DNA of 64,000 nucleotides from Flavobacteriales bacterium (lineage in GTDB: Bacteria > Bacteroidota > Bacteroidia > Flavobacteriales_F > PHOS-HE28). The notes below the pieces were generated by a model. The model was not told where the DNA came from, searched no databases, and saw only the letters and a list, made by a program, of their open reading frames with translations. This document shows positions 33,838 through 44,055 of this stretch, one piece after another. Each line of letters begins with the position of its first letter. Within the stretch, counting starts at the first letter, position 1. The position numbers and the translations under genes were made by a program. The DNA lies in assembly GCA_016705955.1 (NCBI GenBank), contig JADJKO010000001.1:186001-250000 (forward strand), read 5' to 3'.

Positions 33838-36429
33838 ATGGGCAAGAAATACACACTCTTCCTAGCCGTCATCGCGCTTTTTTCTGCGCAGGCATTCTCC
33901 CAATGCAGCACCACCAATGCGACGAGTTGCGCCTGCTTGACGGGTGGCGCTACGCAGTGCGACCTGCTTCCGGATATCATGATCTCTTGGCAGGCCATTC
34001 AATCCTATTCCGGTGGCCCGACCGAGTATTCGCAGACGTCCACCAATACGAGTTGTACACCGAGCACCGCGAATGCCGGTCGTCTCAGGGTTACCGGGGC
34101 AACACCCAACATCGGCCACGGTCCGTTGGAGGTTCGCGGGATGAATGCGGCCGGGTACCGGAAGTTCATTTGTGGGAGCCTGATCGATTCTGTCTATTCG
34201 CCCACCAGCAATCCGGGCTATACCTGTCCCAATGGGTTCAATCCGAAACAGATCCTCTTCCAACGGATCTACCATAAGAACGGGAACACGATGACCTACA
34301 GCGATCGGGAGCGCGGTACCATGACCTACCATTCCGGGCACGGACATTACCATATCGATGGCTGGACCACGATGACCTTGCGGATCCGCCAACCAGGTGT
34401 GAGCGATGCTCGCCAATGGCCGATCGTCGCTTCCGGGGGCAAACTCGGCTTCTGCTTGATCAACCTGTTCACCTGCTCCAGCCAGAGCGGCTATTGCCGC
34501 GATTCACACTTACAAGGAGGCAATATCCTTACGAACACCTCATTCGGGGCGAATTACAATCTGGGGCAAACGCCATATAGCACCTGCGGTGATGACGCTC
34601 AAGGGATCTATGTCGGGGCTGGGGATATCTACAGCGAATGCCTCGACGGGATGTGGATCAATATGATGCCGGGCCTGTGCAACAACGTGCCGAATGATTC
34701 GACTTACTGGATCGTGGCCGACGTGGATCCGAATAACGATTGGATCGAGGAACGCGACGATAACAATTGGGCGGCCGTTCCCTTCAACCTCACCCAACAA
34801 TCCCCGAACAACAGCGGCGGAACCGCGAACATCTTCTCCAATGGGCCATTGAAATTGGCTCCCGGTGAGAACAGAATACTTACGGCCTCTCCTGGTAAAG
34901 CATACGCTTGGAGTACCGGAGCCACGACCCGGAGCATCACGATCAGTAGTCCCGGCACCTATTCATGCACGGTCAATTGCCCGTGCGGATCACTATCGAC
35001 CCCTTCGCTTACGTTCACGGCACTTGCCCCTCCGACCCCGCCCGTGGGCACCGATGGTGATGGGTTCAACCCGAGCAGTGTTCTGTTGAGCGCGACGGGC
35101 ACAGACCTGCACTGGTTCAACGCGGCCTCCGGCGGTGGTGAGGTCGGAACAGGCGCCCAGTTCAACACCCCGGTGCTCCCTGCCACAACAAATTATTGGG
35201 TGGAGAGTCGCAACACCTCTGCGGGTGTGATCTTGAATGTGGGCAAGCCGGACAATTCCGGAGCGGGAGGATATGCGTCCACCAAGGATTGGCTCTACCT
35301 CGATGTATACGAGCCGTTCCGTTTGGAGTCCTTCAAGGTGTACGCGCAAACCACAGGTGTTCGCCACTTCGTATTGGTGGATCGCTTGGGCAACTTGATC
35401 GCAGAGAAGTCCATCGAGATCCCCAGTGGGTTGAACACCATCCTTGTGAACTGGGATGTGCCAGCAGGTGTTCAGCATCGGATCACAGCATATGATGACA
35501 ATTCCGAAGTGGTTCGTGCATTATGGCGGAGTACCGCCGGTGTGAGCTTCCCTTATCCGATCGGGACATTAGGGTCGATCACAGGATCCAGCGCTGCGGG
35601 TACCTATTACTACCTCTATGATTGGGTGGTGAAGACCACCAGCGTAGTGGCGACGAGCGCTCGGACCATGGTCACTGCGAACATTCATGACGGTGTATTG
35701 TTGGACCTGAAGGTCATCCTCGAAGGTCCTTTCGATCAATCCACGGGGTTGATGAATGATGCGCTTCGGACCGCTGCCCTGATCCCCTCCACAGAGCCAT
35801 TCACAACTGCCGGCTTTGTTCATGCTGGAGGTGGTGGTGGTGAGGCCGTGGCTCCTTCCCTGCTTCAGGTCACGGGTGCAGGTGCGCCGGTGGATTGGGT
35901 GTTGATCGAGTTGAGGAATGCTTCCGACCCAACGATCATCCAAGCAACCTATAGCGCCATTGTCACACGATCGGGATCGATCGTCGCCGGATCAGGAGCA
36001 CCCGTTCGTATCCCTGTCCTGAACGGGAACTACTATGTGACTGTTCGCCATCGGAACCACTTCGGTGTTATGACGGCACAGTCCGTTGCCCTTGGTGCTT
36101 CCTCGACCACCATTGACTTTACGATTGCTGGTACGCAGACCTGGGGATCAAGTGCGACGAAGACCATTGGTTCGACAATGGTGTTGTGGTCCGGGAATGC
36201 CTTCCGGAATACGAACCTGAAATATGTGGGCCAGGACAATGACCGTGATCCGATCCTCGCAGCGGTAGGTGGATCAATTCCGACCAATACGACCACCGGA
36301 TATTTGGCAGAGGACACGAACTTGGATGGACTGGTCAAATATGTAGGCCAATTCAACGATCGGGATCCTGTTCTGGCGAATATCGGTGGCTCCATTCCGA
36401 CCAACGTATTGTACGAACAATTACCTTGA
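33838..36429 (+). CDS. secreted lysyl oxidase homologue with C-terminal repeats
   Basis: An 863-aa exported protein. After a signal peptide (FLAVIALFSAQAFSQ), residues ~40-330 resemble the copper amine oxidase domain of lysyl oxidases: the His cluster HSGHGHYH (about 165-172, the H-x2-H-x-H-x-H copper pattern), then DAQGIYVGAGDIYSECLDGMWINM and YWIVADVDPNNDWIEERDDNN, as in animal LOX. Ig-like segments follow. The tail has two copies of a KYVGQ(D/F)NDRDP.LA..GGSIPTN calcium-binding-like motif, with the intervening DTNLDG resembling dockerin loops; a canonical type A sorting domain is not obvious. Lysyl oxidases oxidise lysine side chains and cross-link proteins. The substrate here is unknown. 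Confidence 0.75.
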   Translation: MGKKYTLFLAVIALFSAQAFSQCSTTNATSCACLTGGATQCDLLPDIMISWQAIQSYSGGPTEYSQTSTNTSCTPSTANAGRLRVTGATPNIGHGPLEVRGMNAAGYRKFICGSLIDSVYSPTSNPGYTCPNGFNPKQILFQRIYHKNGNTMTYSDRERGTMTYHSGHGHYHIDGWTTMTLRIRQPGVSDARQWPIVASGGKLGFCLINLFTCSSQSGYCRDSHLQGGNILTNTSFGANYNLGQTPYSTCGDDAQGIYVGAGDIYSECLDGMWINMMPGLCNNVPNDSTYWIVADVDPNNDWIEERDDNNWAAVPFNLTQQSPNNSGGTANIFSNGPLKLAPGENRILTASPGKAYAWSTGATTRSITISSPGTYSCTVNCPCGSLSTPSLTFTALAPPTPPVGTDGDGFNPSSVLLSATGTDLHWFNAASGGGEVGTGAQFNTPVLPATTNYWVESRNTSAGVILNVGKPDNSGAGGYASTKDWLYLDVYEPFRLESFKVYAQTTGVRHFVLVDRLGNLIAEKSIEIPSGLNTILVNWDVPAGVQHRITAYDDNSEVVRALWRSTAGVSFPYPIGTLGSITGSSAAGTYYYLYDWVVKTTSVVATSARTMVTANIHDGVLLDLKVILEGPFDQSTGLMNDALRTAALIPSTEPFTTAGFVHAGGGGGEAVAPSLLQVTGAGAPVDWVLIELRNASDPTIIQATYSAIVTRSGSIVAGSGAPVRIPVLNGNYYVTVRHRNHFGVMTAQSVALGASSTTIDFTIAGTQTWGSSATKTIGSTMVLWSGNAFRNTNLKYVGQDNDRDPILAAVGGSIPTNTTTGYLAEDTNLDGLVKYVGQFNDRDPVLANIGGSIPTNVLYEQLP

Positions 36430-36500
36430 CCCACCCAATCGGACGTCTTGCATGGCGTCTTGTTCCCAAGCCTCTTTCCCCAAAACCAAAACCAGTGTTC

Positions 36501-39500
36501 ATGTCCCTTAACCTTATTGGCGGTATGCGCCGCGCGGCTTTCACGGCCTTGATCGGTTTGACGGCGGTGAGTGCCGCACAGGCCCAACTGCCCACCTCGG
36601 TGGATATCGATCTTGTGCCCGGCGCAATTTCCACCCAGCTGGATGTTCGCCTTCGAGCGAACACGAACACGTTTACCGAGGTCATCAGTAGCATCGTCTT
36701 TTCGGTGCGATGGGTGGATATTTCCCCTGCCACTTTAGCGGGTGTTGGATCGAGCGCATGGTGTCCTGCCCCGAACGCGGCCTTTCAGCCTTCCGCGACC
36801 GCGATGGTGACCACTGGAGGGTTCAAATACCGGAGGTATTCGTTCGTTGCGACTGAACAGATCGGAACGATCGGGGACGACGGGGGATGCGGACTTTCGG
36901 GGCAGAGCCTTCCTGCCAATACGTGGGTCACGGTCTTTACGATCAACGTGAGCAACAATACGGGTTGCACCACTTTCAATATCGTGAATGACGGGTACAC
37001 TGGAGCGAACAACAGCAACTACTTCATTTCTCTGAACGGTAATCAGACGCTTGTTGGGACCATTGAGCCTACCGCCGTCGATCTGGGGACTTGCAGCACG
37101 GATTGCAATGGAACGGTCGGCGGAACGGCCACACTCGATGGTTGTGGGGTTTGTTCCGGAGGCACTACGGGCATTACGCCACATGTTCCGGCTTCGGCCA
37201 CGATCAGCTATGCGGGCACTCCATATTGCAGCAATGCGGGATCGGTGTCTCCTACGTTCTCCGGAACGACAGGTGGAACCTACAGCAGCACCGCTGGCTT
37301 GAGCATTACTGCTGGTACTGGTGCGGTGAATACGGGAACAAGTACACCCGGCAGTTACACGGTCACGTACACGGTTGCAGCCTATGGCACGTGCCCGCAA
37401 TTCCAGACCACGGCGCCGATCACGATCACGGCGAATCCTTCGGCGACGATCAGCTATCCCGGAACGCCCTTCTGCTCGAATGGTGGGACCGCTTCTGTGA
37501 ACCGCACGGGGACTGCTGGCGGCACATATAGCAGCACGGCTGGCTTGAGCATCAACTCCGGAACCGGTGCAGTGACGTTGGGTACGAGCACTGCCGGCAG
37601 CTACACGGTGACCTACACGGTCGCAGCGGCTGGTGGTTGCACGCAATTCCAGACCACAGCACCCATCACGGTTACGGCTGCTCCGAATGCGGGCACGCTA
37701 GCAGGCACACCGCAAGGCATTTGCGTGGGCGGCACAACCACGTACACAGTGAGCGGCAACAGCGCATCGGGCACATGGGGTACCGATAACGCATCGGTGG
37801 CCACGGTTGTGGGCGGTGTGGTCACAGGCCAAGGCGCAGGTACCACGAACATCACGTACACGGTAGCGGGCACAGGCGGTTGCACGGCAGCGGTCGCTTC
37901 ACGATCGGTTACGGTCACGGCTGCTCCGAACGCGGGCACGTTAGCTGGCACACCGCAAGGCATTTGCGTGGGCGGCACAACCACGTACACAGTGAGCGGC
38001 AACAGCGCATCGGGCACATGGGGTACCGATAACGCATCGGTGGCCACGGTTGTGGGCGGTGTGGTCACAGGCCAAGGCGCAGGTACCACGAACATCACGT
38101 ACACGGTAGCGGGCATAGGCGGTTGCACGGCAGCGGTCGCTTCACGATCGGTTACGGTAGCACCGTTGGCACCAGTTGCTGCCGCTGGATCGGATCAAGC
38201 CATTTGTTCCACTCCGGGTTCTGCAACGATGTCGGCGAATGCCGCTTCTCCAGGTTTAGGTACTTGGACCCAGACTGCTGGAACTTCGGCCACGATCACC
38301 TCTCCGAATTCGCCAACGACGACGATCTCAGGCATGACCACCAATGGTGTGCGTACTTTCCGTTGGACCATTACCAATGCACCTTGTGCCTCCACCTTCG
38401 ATGAGGTGGATGTAACCGTGAGTGCATCAGCGACGTGGTATGCCGATGCGGATGGCGACGGATATGGTGACCCTGCTACTTCGCAGCAATCATGTACGCA
38501 GCCTCCCGGCTATGTGAGCAATAGCAATGATCTCTGCCTTGGTACCCCGACCGGTGAGGGAGTGAACACCCAAGGGTGCGCTTGTTCGCAACTGGTGGTG
38601 GATGATGGCGACCCATGTACAGTGGACGCTTGCACGAATGGTATCGTCACGCATATTCCGAATACCACGGATACGGACAACGATGGCGTTCCGGATTGTG
38701 CGGACAACTGCCCGAACACCCCCGGCCAGATCGGGTCCACCTGTAACGACGGCAACCCTTGCACGGACAACGATGTGCTGAACGCGAGCTGCAACTGTGT
38801 AGGCACCCCGAACAACACGGATACGGACAGCGATGGCGTTCCGGATTGTGCGGACAACTGCCCGAACACCCCTGGCCAGATCGGTTCATCGTGCAACGAC
38901 AATGACGATTGTACGATCAATGATGTGCTGAACGCGAGTTGCAATTGTGTGGGCACCTTCGAGGACAGCGACAGCGATGGCACCTGCGATGCGGATGACG
39001 GCTGCCCGAACGATCCGGACAAGATCGCTCCCGGCACCTGTGGTTGTGGCAATCCGGATACCGACACGGACAACGACGGCCTTGCCGATTGTGTTGATCC
39101 TGCCCGCTGTTGGCCTTCTTGACGAATGGTCAGAGCTGCGATGACGGCAACCCGAACACCACCGGTGATGTGGTGACGAACTGCGTATGCGCCGGTGTGT
39201 TGGCCAATGATTGCGAAGGCGTTCCCGGCGGACCCGCCCAACCGGGCACTGCTTGTGATGACAACGACGCATGCACGATCAACGACCTCTACGATGCGGG
39301 TTGCAACTGCGTGGGCACTTTCGAGGACAGCGACAGCGACGGCACCTGCGATGCGGATGACGGCTGCCCGAACGATCCGGACAAGATCGCTCCCGGCACC
39401 TGTGGTTGTGGTAATCCGGATACCGACACGGACAACGACGGCCTTGCCGATTGTGTTGATCCCTGCCCGCTGTTGGCCTTCTTGACGAATGGTCAGAGCT

Positions 39501-42017
39501 GCGATGACGGCAACCCGAACACCACTGGTGATGTGGTGACGAACTGTGTATGCGCCGGTGTGTTGGCCAATGATTGCGAAGGCGTTCCCGGCGGACCCGC
39601 CCAACCGGGCACTGCTTGTGATGACAACGACGCATGCACGATCAACGACCTCTACGATGCGGGTTGCAACTGCGTGGGCACTTTCGAGGACAGCGACAGC
39701 GACGGCACCTGCGATGCGGATGACGGCTGCCCGAACGATCCGGACAAGATCGCTCCCGGCGCCTGTGGTTGTGGCAATCCGGATACCGACACGGACAACG
39801 ACGGCCTTGCCGATTGTGTTGATCCCTGCCCGCTGTTGGCCTTCTTGACGAATGGTCAGAGCTGCGATGACGGCAACCCGAACACCACCGGTGATGTGGT
39901 GACGAACTGCGTATGCGCCGGTGTGTTGGCCAATGATTGCGAAGGCGTTCCCGGCGGACCCGCCCAACCGGGCACTGCTTGTGATGACAACGACGCATGC
40001 ACGATCAACGACCTCTACGATGCGGGTTGCAACTGCGTGGGCACCTTCGAGGACAGCGACAGCGACGGCACCTGCGATGCGGATGACGGCTGCCCGAACG
40101 ATCCGGACAAGATCGCTCCCGGCACCTGTGGTTGTGGCAATCCGGATACCGACACGGACAACGACGGCCTTGCCGATTGTGTTGATCCCTGCCCGCTGTT
40201 GGCCTTCTTGACGAATGGTCAGAGCTGCGATGACGGCAACCCGAACACCACCGGTGATGTGGTGACGAACTGCGTATGCGCCGGTGTGTTGGCCAATGAT
40301 TGCGAAGGCGTTCCCGGCGGACCCGCCCAACCGGGCACTGCTTGTGATGACAACGACGCATGCACCGATCAACGACCTCTACGATGCGGGTTGCAACTGC
40401 GTGGGCACTTTCGAGGACAGCGACAGCGACGGCACCTGCGATGCGGATGACGGCTGCCCGAACGATCCGGACAAGATCGCTCCCGGCACCTGTGGTTGTG
40501 GCGTAGCGGATACAGACAGTGACAACGACGGATTAGCGGACTGCATGGACAACTGCCCGAACACCCCCGGCCAGATCGGTTCAGCGTGCAATGACAACAA
40601 TCCGGGTACCGACAACGACATGGTGAACGCGAACTGCGTATGCCAAGGAACTCCGATCGGTGGTTGCGATCAGCCGGTGCTACTTGAAGTGCAAACGAAT
40701 GGAAGTCCCGAAGAGACCACATGGGAGGTGGTCCCTGTTGGCGGTGGACCGGTGCTGTGCTCAGGTGGACCATACGCAAGCCAAGCCAATACGAGCATTA
40801 CCTCGCAATGCTGCCTCACCATCGGTTGCTATGAATTACGAGTCCTTGATTCCGCAGGTGATGGCATGGTCGGCGGTGGGTACATCCTTCGTGATCAGGC
40901 GGGTCGGCGGATCATCGATAACCGGAACAACGGTGGTTTCACTTACGTGAGTGAGATCTCCGATCACCAAGGCTTCTGCCTGCCGTTGGGAGCGGATCGC
41001 CTGATCGTGGCCTCCTGCGACAAGGAATACTGGGTACCGTTCGAGTACATCGTTGCGAATGACAACGATGCGGTCTCAGCGCTATGGGTCGATGGTGGAG
41101 CGAATAGCGTCCAGGATCCGAATACCGGATACGAGATGTGGTTCTTCAGCCCGAATGGAGATTACAGCTTCCGCCGGTTCCATAGCCATGCGACCAGTGA
41201 TGGATTCGGTCCGGCTAGTGCGACCAGGGCCTGTCACATCAAGATCAATAATTGGAATTCCGCGAATGACATCCCCGTGGGAATGCTGCTGAACGTACGG
41301 GTTCGTAGTCGCGTGAATTCGACCAATTCGGAATGGGGGCCGGCATGCCGCTTCCGTTTGGACCCTGCGCTGGCGTTGTGTCCACCGGCCCAATTGGTGA
41401 ATGCAGGTCCGAACAACCCACTGCTCTCTTGCGGCGTTACCCGACAGTTCCCCTCGAACCAGAAGCTCTATGCATGGGCGTTGTCCGGGGCGAATAAGTA
41501 CCAGTTCGAGTTCACCCTACCCGCGGAGAATTTCACCACGGTGAAGACCAGCACGACCTACTACATCAAGCTCAATTGGGTTGCTGATCCGCTCTTGCAC
41601 GGCCGGACGTACAGCGTTCGCGTTCGCATCAGCAAGAACCACGGAGCAACGTGGTGTACATGGGGTGACTATTGCGATGTAAGCATTGATAATAGTCCCG
41701 AGATCGCAGGAGGTGGCAGCCAACGTGACGTGATGGGAGCAACGGCCGAAGAACCGGCTATGATGGTTTACCCGAACCCGAACCGTGGGGAGCAGATGTC
41801 CATCTCGCTAACTGGCTTTTCACAAGGGAATGATATGGTCACCATGGAGATGTATGACCTTCTCGGTAGCCGGATCCTCACGTCGAACCTGAACTTGACC
41901 GACGGAGCACTGAACACCTCACTTGATCTACCGGGGTCGGTTCGCGCCGGGGTGTATGTGATCCAGATCAGTGGGAATGATGTGGTCCGGACACAACGTG
42001 TAGTGATCCAGCGCTAA
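36501..42017 (+). CDS. giant T9SS type A surface protein with Ig-like and thrombospondin-3 repeats (two frameshifts)
   Basis: The uninterrupted first frame ends at 39122 (873 aa); the second frame covers the repeats to about 40372; the first frame then resumes to 42017. One C is missing at 39099-39100 and one C is extra at 40365-40366, relative to the sister repeats, so the two errors cancel. Joined, the protein has about 1,838 aa: a signal peptide (TALIGLTAVSAAQAQ); the cargo domain shared with the gene at 31671; bacterial Ig-like modules, two of them 243-bp duplicates; thrombospondin type 3 calcium-binding repeats (DSDSDGTCDADDGCPNDPDK); and a C-terminal type A sorting domain (MVYPNPNRGEQMSISL ... 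YVIQISGN). If the shifts are real, the product would be cut off before its sorting signal. Confidence 0.85.
37681..38166 (+). repeat. two 243-bp in-frame tandem repeats (Ig-like modules)
   Basis: Near-identical units begin with CTCCGAA(T/C)GCGGGCACG at 37681 and 37924; each encodes 81 residues including TPQGICVGGTTTYTVSGNS. Confidence 0.85.
38941..40510 (+). repeat. 363-bp tandem repeats (thrombospondin-3 type)
   Basis: Near-identical 121-codon units recur with a period of 363 bp (equivalent points at 39279, 39642, 40005 and 40368), with partial units at both ends. Only scattered single-base differences separate them, so they expanded recently. Both frameshifts of the host gene lie inside this array. 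Confidence 0.9.
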
Positions 42018-42034
42018 CGCGCTTTACGATCGAT

Positions 42035-42066
42035 GAAGAGGCCGCCCTGAACCGGGCGGCCTCTTC
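42035..42066 (+). terminator. intrinsic terminator after giant repeat gene
   Basis: A perfect 13-bp stem GAAGAGGCCGCCC/GGGCGGCCTCTTC with a 6-nt loop is followed by TATTTC. Confidence 0.85.
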
Positions 42067-42294
42067 TATTTCGGAGCAACTCTGCCGTATTCGAATGCAT
42101 CGCGAGAAGGTTCCTGTTGAGTCCAGCCATCCCTTCTTTTCGACTTCAAGATCATTCAACGGTAGTGCTGGCCCCGGATGAGTGGGCGATAGGATCAGGT
42201 TGGGAACCGGGATCGCGTTGTGTACCGGCAGTATGACGAGCACAGCGATTAGGAGCCTGTTGCGTGCATCGCTTCCGTATCGGAACTTGGTGGC

Positions 42295-42441
42295 ATGAAG
42301 TCGTTGATCGCACTCCTGCGTGGGGACCTGATACCAGGTCCGCGGGTTCTGTTGCTCCGGAAGGTCGCATTCTACCTGTGCGTTGCAGCGATGATCGCTC
42401 TCCTGGTGCTTACTTTCTTGTATCCACGATCAGGACTGTAA
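42295..42441 (+). CDS. possible 48-aa single-span membrane protein
   Basis: An ATG at 42295 opens a short frame starting MKSLIALLRGDLIPG and containing one convincing transmembrane helix (FYLCVAAMIALLVLTFLY) before the polar end PRSGL. No promoter box of the usual type is close. The rest of 42067-42516 shows no other convincing gene. Evidence is only the hydrophobic pattern, so this is tentative. Confidence 0.3.
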   Translation: MKSLIALLRGDLIPGPRVLLLRKVAFYLCVAAMIALLVLTFLYPRSGL

Positions 42442-42516
42442 CCCCACTTACCGGGATCATCGAGCCTCATCGGTCGGGCGTCGTCGATCGGCTGTTCACG
42501 ACCATCGCCAAAGTAA

Positions 42517-42542
42517 AAACCCCAGCCGGTGGGCTGGGGTTT
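42517..42542 (-). terminator. intrinsic terminator of the rpoD-gap unit
   Basis: A perfect 11-bp stem AAACCCCAGCC/GGCTGGGGTTT around a 4-nt loop; on the minus strand it is followed by a TTTTTAC run. Confidence 0.85.
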
Positions 42543-42560
42543 CCAAGACGGAGGTCGTGA

Positions 42561-44015
42561 TCAGTAGTACACCAACCGGCGCACTTTGGTCACATGCTTC
42601 GCGAGCCGGATGACCTGCTTCGTGTAGCCGAACTCGTTGTCGTACCAAGCATACAGAACTGCAGTACGGCCATCAGGGCCAACAATGGTGGCGTTGCTGT
42701 CGAACACGCTGCAGCACGTATCACCGATGATATCGCTACTTACCAGTTCAGGGTCGATCTGGTAATGGATCTGGTTGACCAGTTCGCCGTTCAGGGCTGC
42801 ATTCCGGATCATCTCGTTCACCTCCTCAAGGGTGACCTTCCGGTTAAGGTTCAAGCTCATGATCGCCAGCGAACCGTTCGGAGTGGGAACACGCACCGCG
42901 TTGGCCGTCAGCTTGTCCTTCAAGCTCGGGATCGCTTTGGTTACCGCACTACCAGCGCCGGTCGAGGTGATCACCATATTGATCGCTGCACTTCGGCCGC
43001 GTCGCGGCTTCTTGTGGTAGTTATCCAGAAGGTTCTGGTCGTTCGTATAGGCATGCACGGTCTCGATATGACCTTTCTCGATGCCGATGCCGTCCTCGAT
43101 CACCTTCAGGATCGGGCAGATGGCATTCGTGGTGCAGCTCGCAGCACTGAAGATCTGCTCGGTATCGATGTCCACTTCCTTGTGGTTGATGCCGTAAACG
43201 ATGTTCGGGATCTCCTTACCGGGAGCGGTAAGGATCACCTTGTTCACGCCTTTGGCTTTCAGGTGGCGTTCAAGATCAGCACGCTTGGTGAAGACCCCGG
43301 TATTATCAATGACAAGAGCATTGTTGATCCCGTAGGCGGTGTAGTCGATATCCTCCGGATTGCTGGCCGCGATCAACTGGACCATCTGGCCATTGATCCA
43401 TAGCGCCTTCTTCTCCAGGTCCTCGACCACACTGCCACGGAAAGCGCCGTGTACACTGTCGTTCCGGAGCAAGGCAGCACGTTTTACGATCTCCTCATCA
43501 GTGAGTGTCCGCGTCACGATGGCGCGCAACCGCAATTGCTGGCCCTTACCAGCTTGCTTCACCAATTCCCGAGCGGCAATACGGCCGATCCGGCCGAAAC
43601 CGTACAGGACCACATCGCGCGGCACGAACTTGTGCTTGTCCGCACCAATGAAGCTTCCAAGCTTGGTGGATAGGAAACGATCAAGATCCTTCTTGCCCGC
43701 CTCCGAGAACTCCCAGGTCAGTTTGCCGATATCGATCTTGCTCGGTGCGAGATCCAACTCCAGCAATGCCTTGGCGACTTGGGTAGCGGTGAACACATCG
43801 ATCGGCTTTTGAACAACGGTCTTCGAGTAATTGAACAGGTTCAGCGCTTCGCTGGTGCTGATATCCAGCAAATGGTTGCGGAAGAAGACGAGTTCAACGC
43901 CCTTTCCATACATGAGCTGGCCAACGGAACTGAGAAGTTCCACGGCAGCGCGTTCCTGGGCAACGAAATTCTTCAAGCCGGCCTCGTAACCGGGGTTGGC
44001 AGCAACAGTTTCCAT
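42561..44015 (-). CDS. gap: glyceraldehyde-3-phosphate dehydrogenase (long Bacteroidota type)
   Basis: Catalyses oxidation and phosphorylation of glyceraldehyde 3-phosphate in glycolysis. At 484 aa it is longer than the usual 335: an N-terminal helical extension of about 130 residues (METVAANPGYEAGLKNFVAQ ...) precedes the NAD-binding LYGFGRIGRIAAREL. The active-site Cys is in SAASCTTNA, followed by the His-containing ETVHAYTNDQ and the TGAGSAVTKAIPSL phosphate-binding block; the end is WYDNEFGYTKQV. This long form is known from Bacteroidota. It lies 40 nt after rpoD on the same strand and may be co-transcribed; a strong terminator follows. Confidence 0.95.
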   Translation of the reverse strand: METVAANPGYEAGLKNFVAQERAAVELLSSVGQLMYGKGVELVFFRNHLLDISTSEALNLFNYSKTVVQKPIDVFTATQVAKALLELDLAPSKIDIGKLTWEFSEAGKKDLDRFLSTKLGSFIGADKHKFVPRDVVLYGFGRIGRIAARELVKQAGKGQQLRLRAIVTRTLTDEEIVKRAALLRNDSVHGAFRGSVVEDLEKKALWINGQMVQLIAASNPEDIDYTAYGINNALVIDNTGVFTKRADLERHLKAKGVNKVILTAPGKEIPNIVYGINHKEVDIDTEQIFSAASCTTNAICPILKVIEDGIGIEKGHIETVHAYTNDQNLLDNYHKKPRRGRSAAINMVITSTGAGSAVTKAIPSLKDKLTANAVRVPTPNGSLAIMSLNLNRKVTLEEVNEMIRNAALNGELVNQIHYQIDPELVSSDIIGDTCCSVFDSNATIVGPDGRTAVLYAWYDNEFGYTKQVIRLAKHVTKVRRLVYY

Positions 44016-44055
44016 AGTGATCGGGTCGAGAGGATTCGCGGATCGAAGAACTTGA

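Noticed and set aside
39099..40366. Programmed ribosomal frameshifting in the giant gene
   Set aside because: No slippery heptamer with a downstream structure was recognised; the sister repeats show the unshifted sequence, so an indel is the simpler explanation.
38510..40372. Long open frame on the minus strand (620 codons) across the giant gene
   Set aside because: It is antisense to the 363-bp repeats; repeats whose length is a multiple of three keep any stop-free frame open. Its product (repeated VVITSSARLGG) has no signal or known domain, while the plus strand has clear domains.
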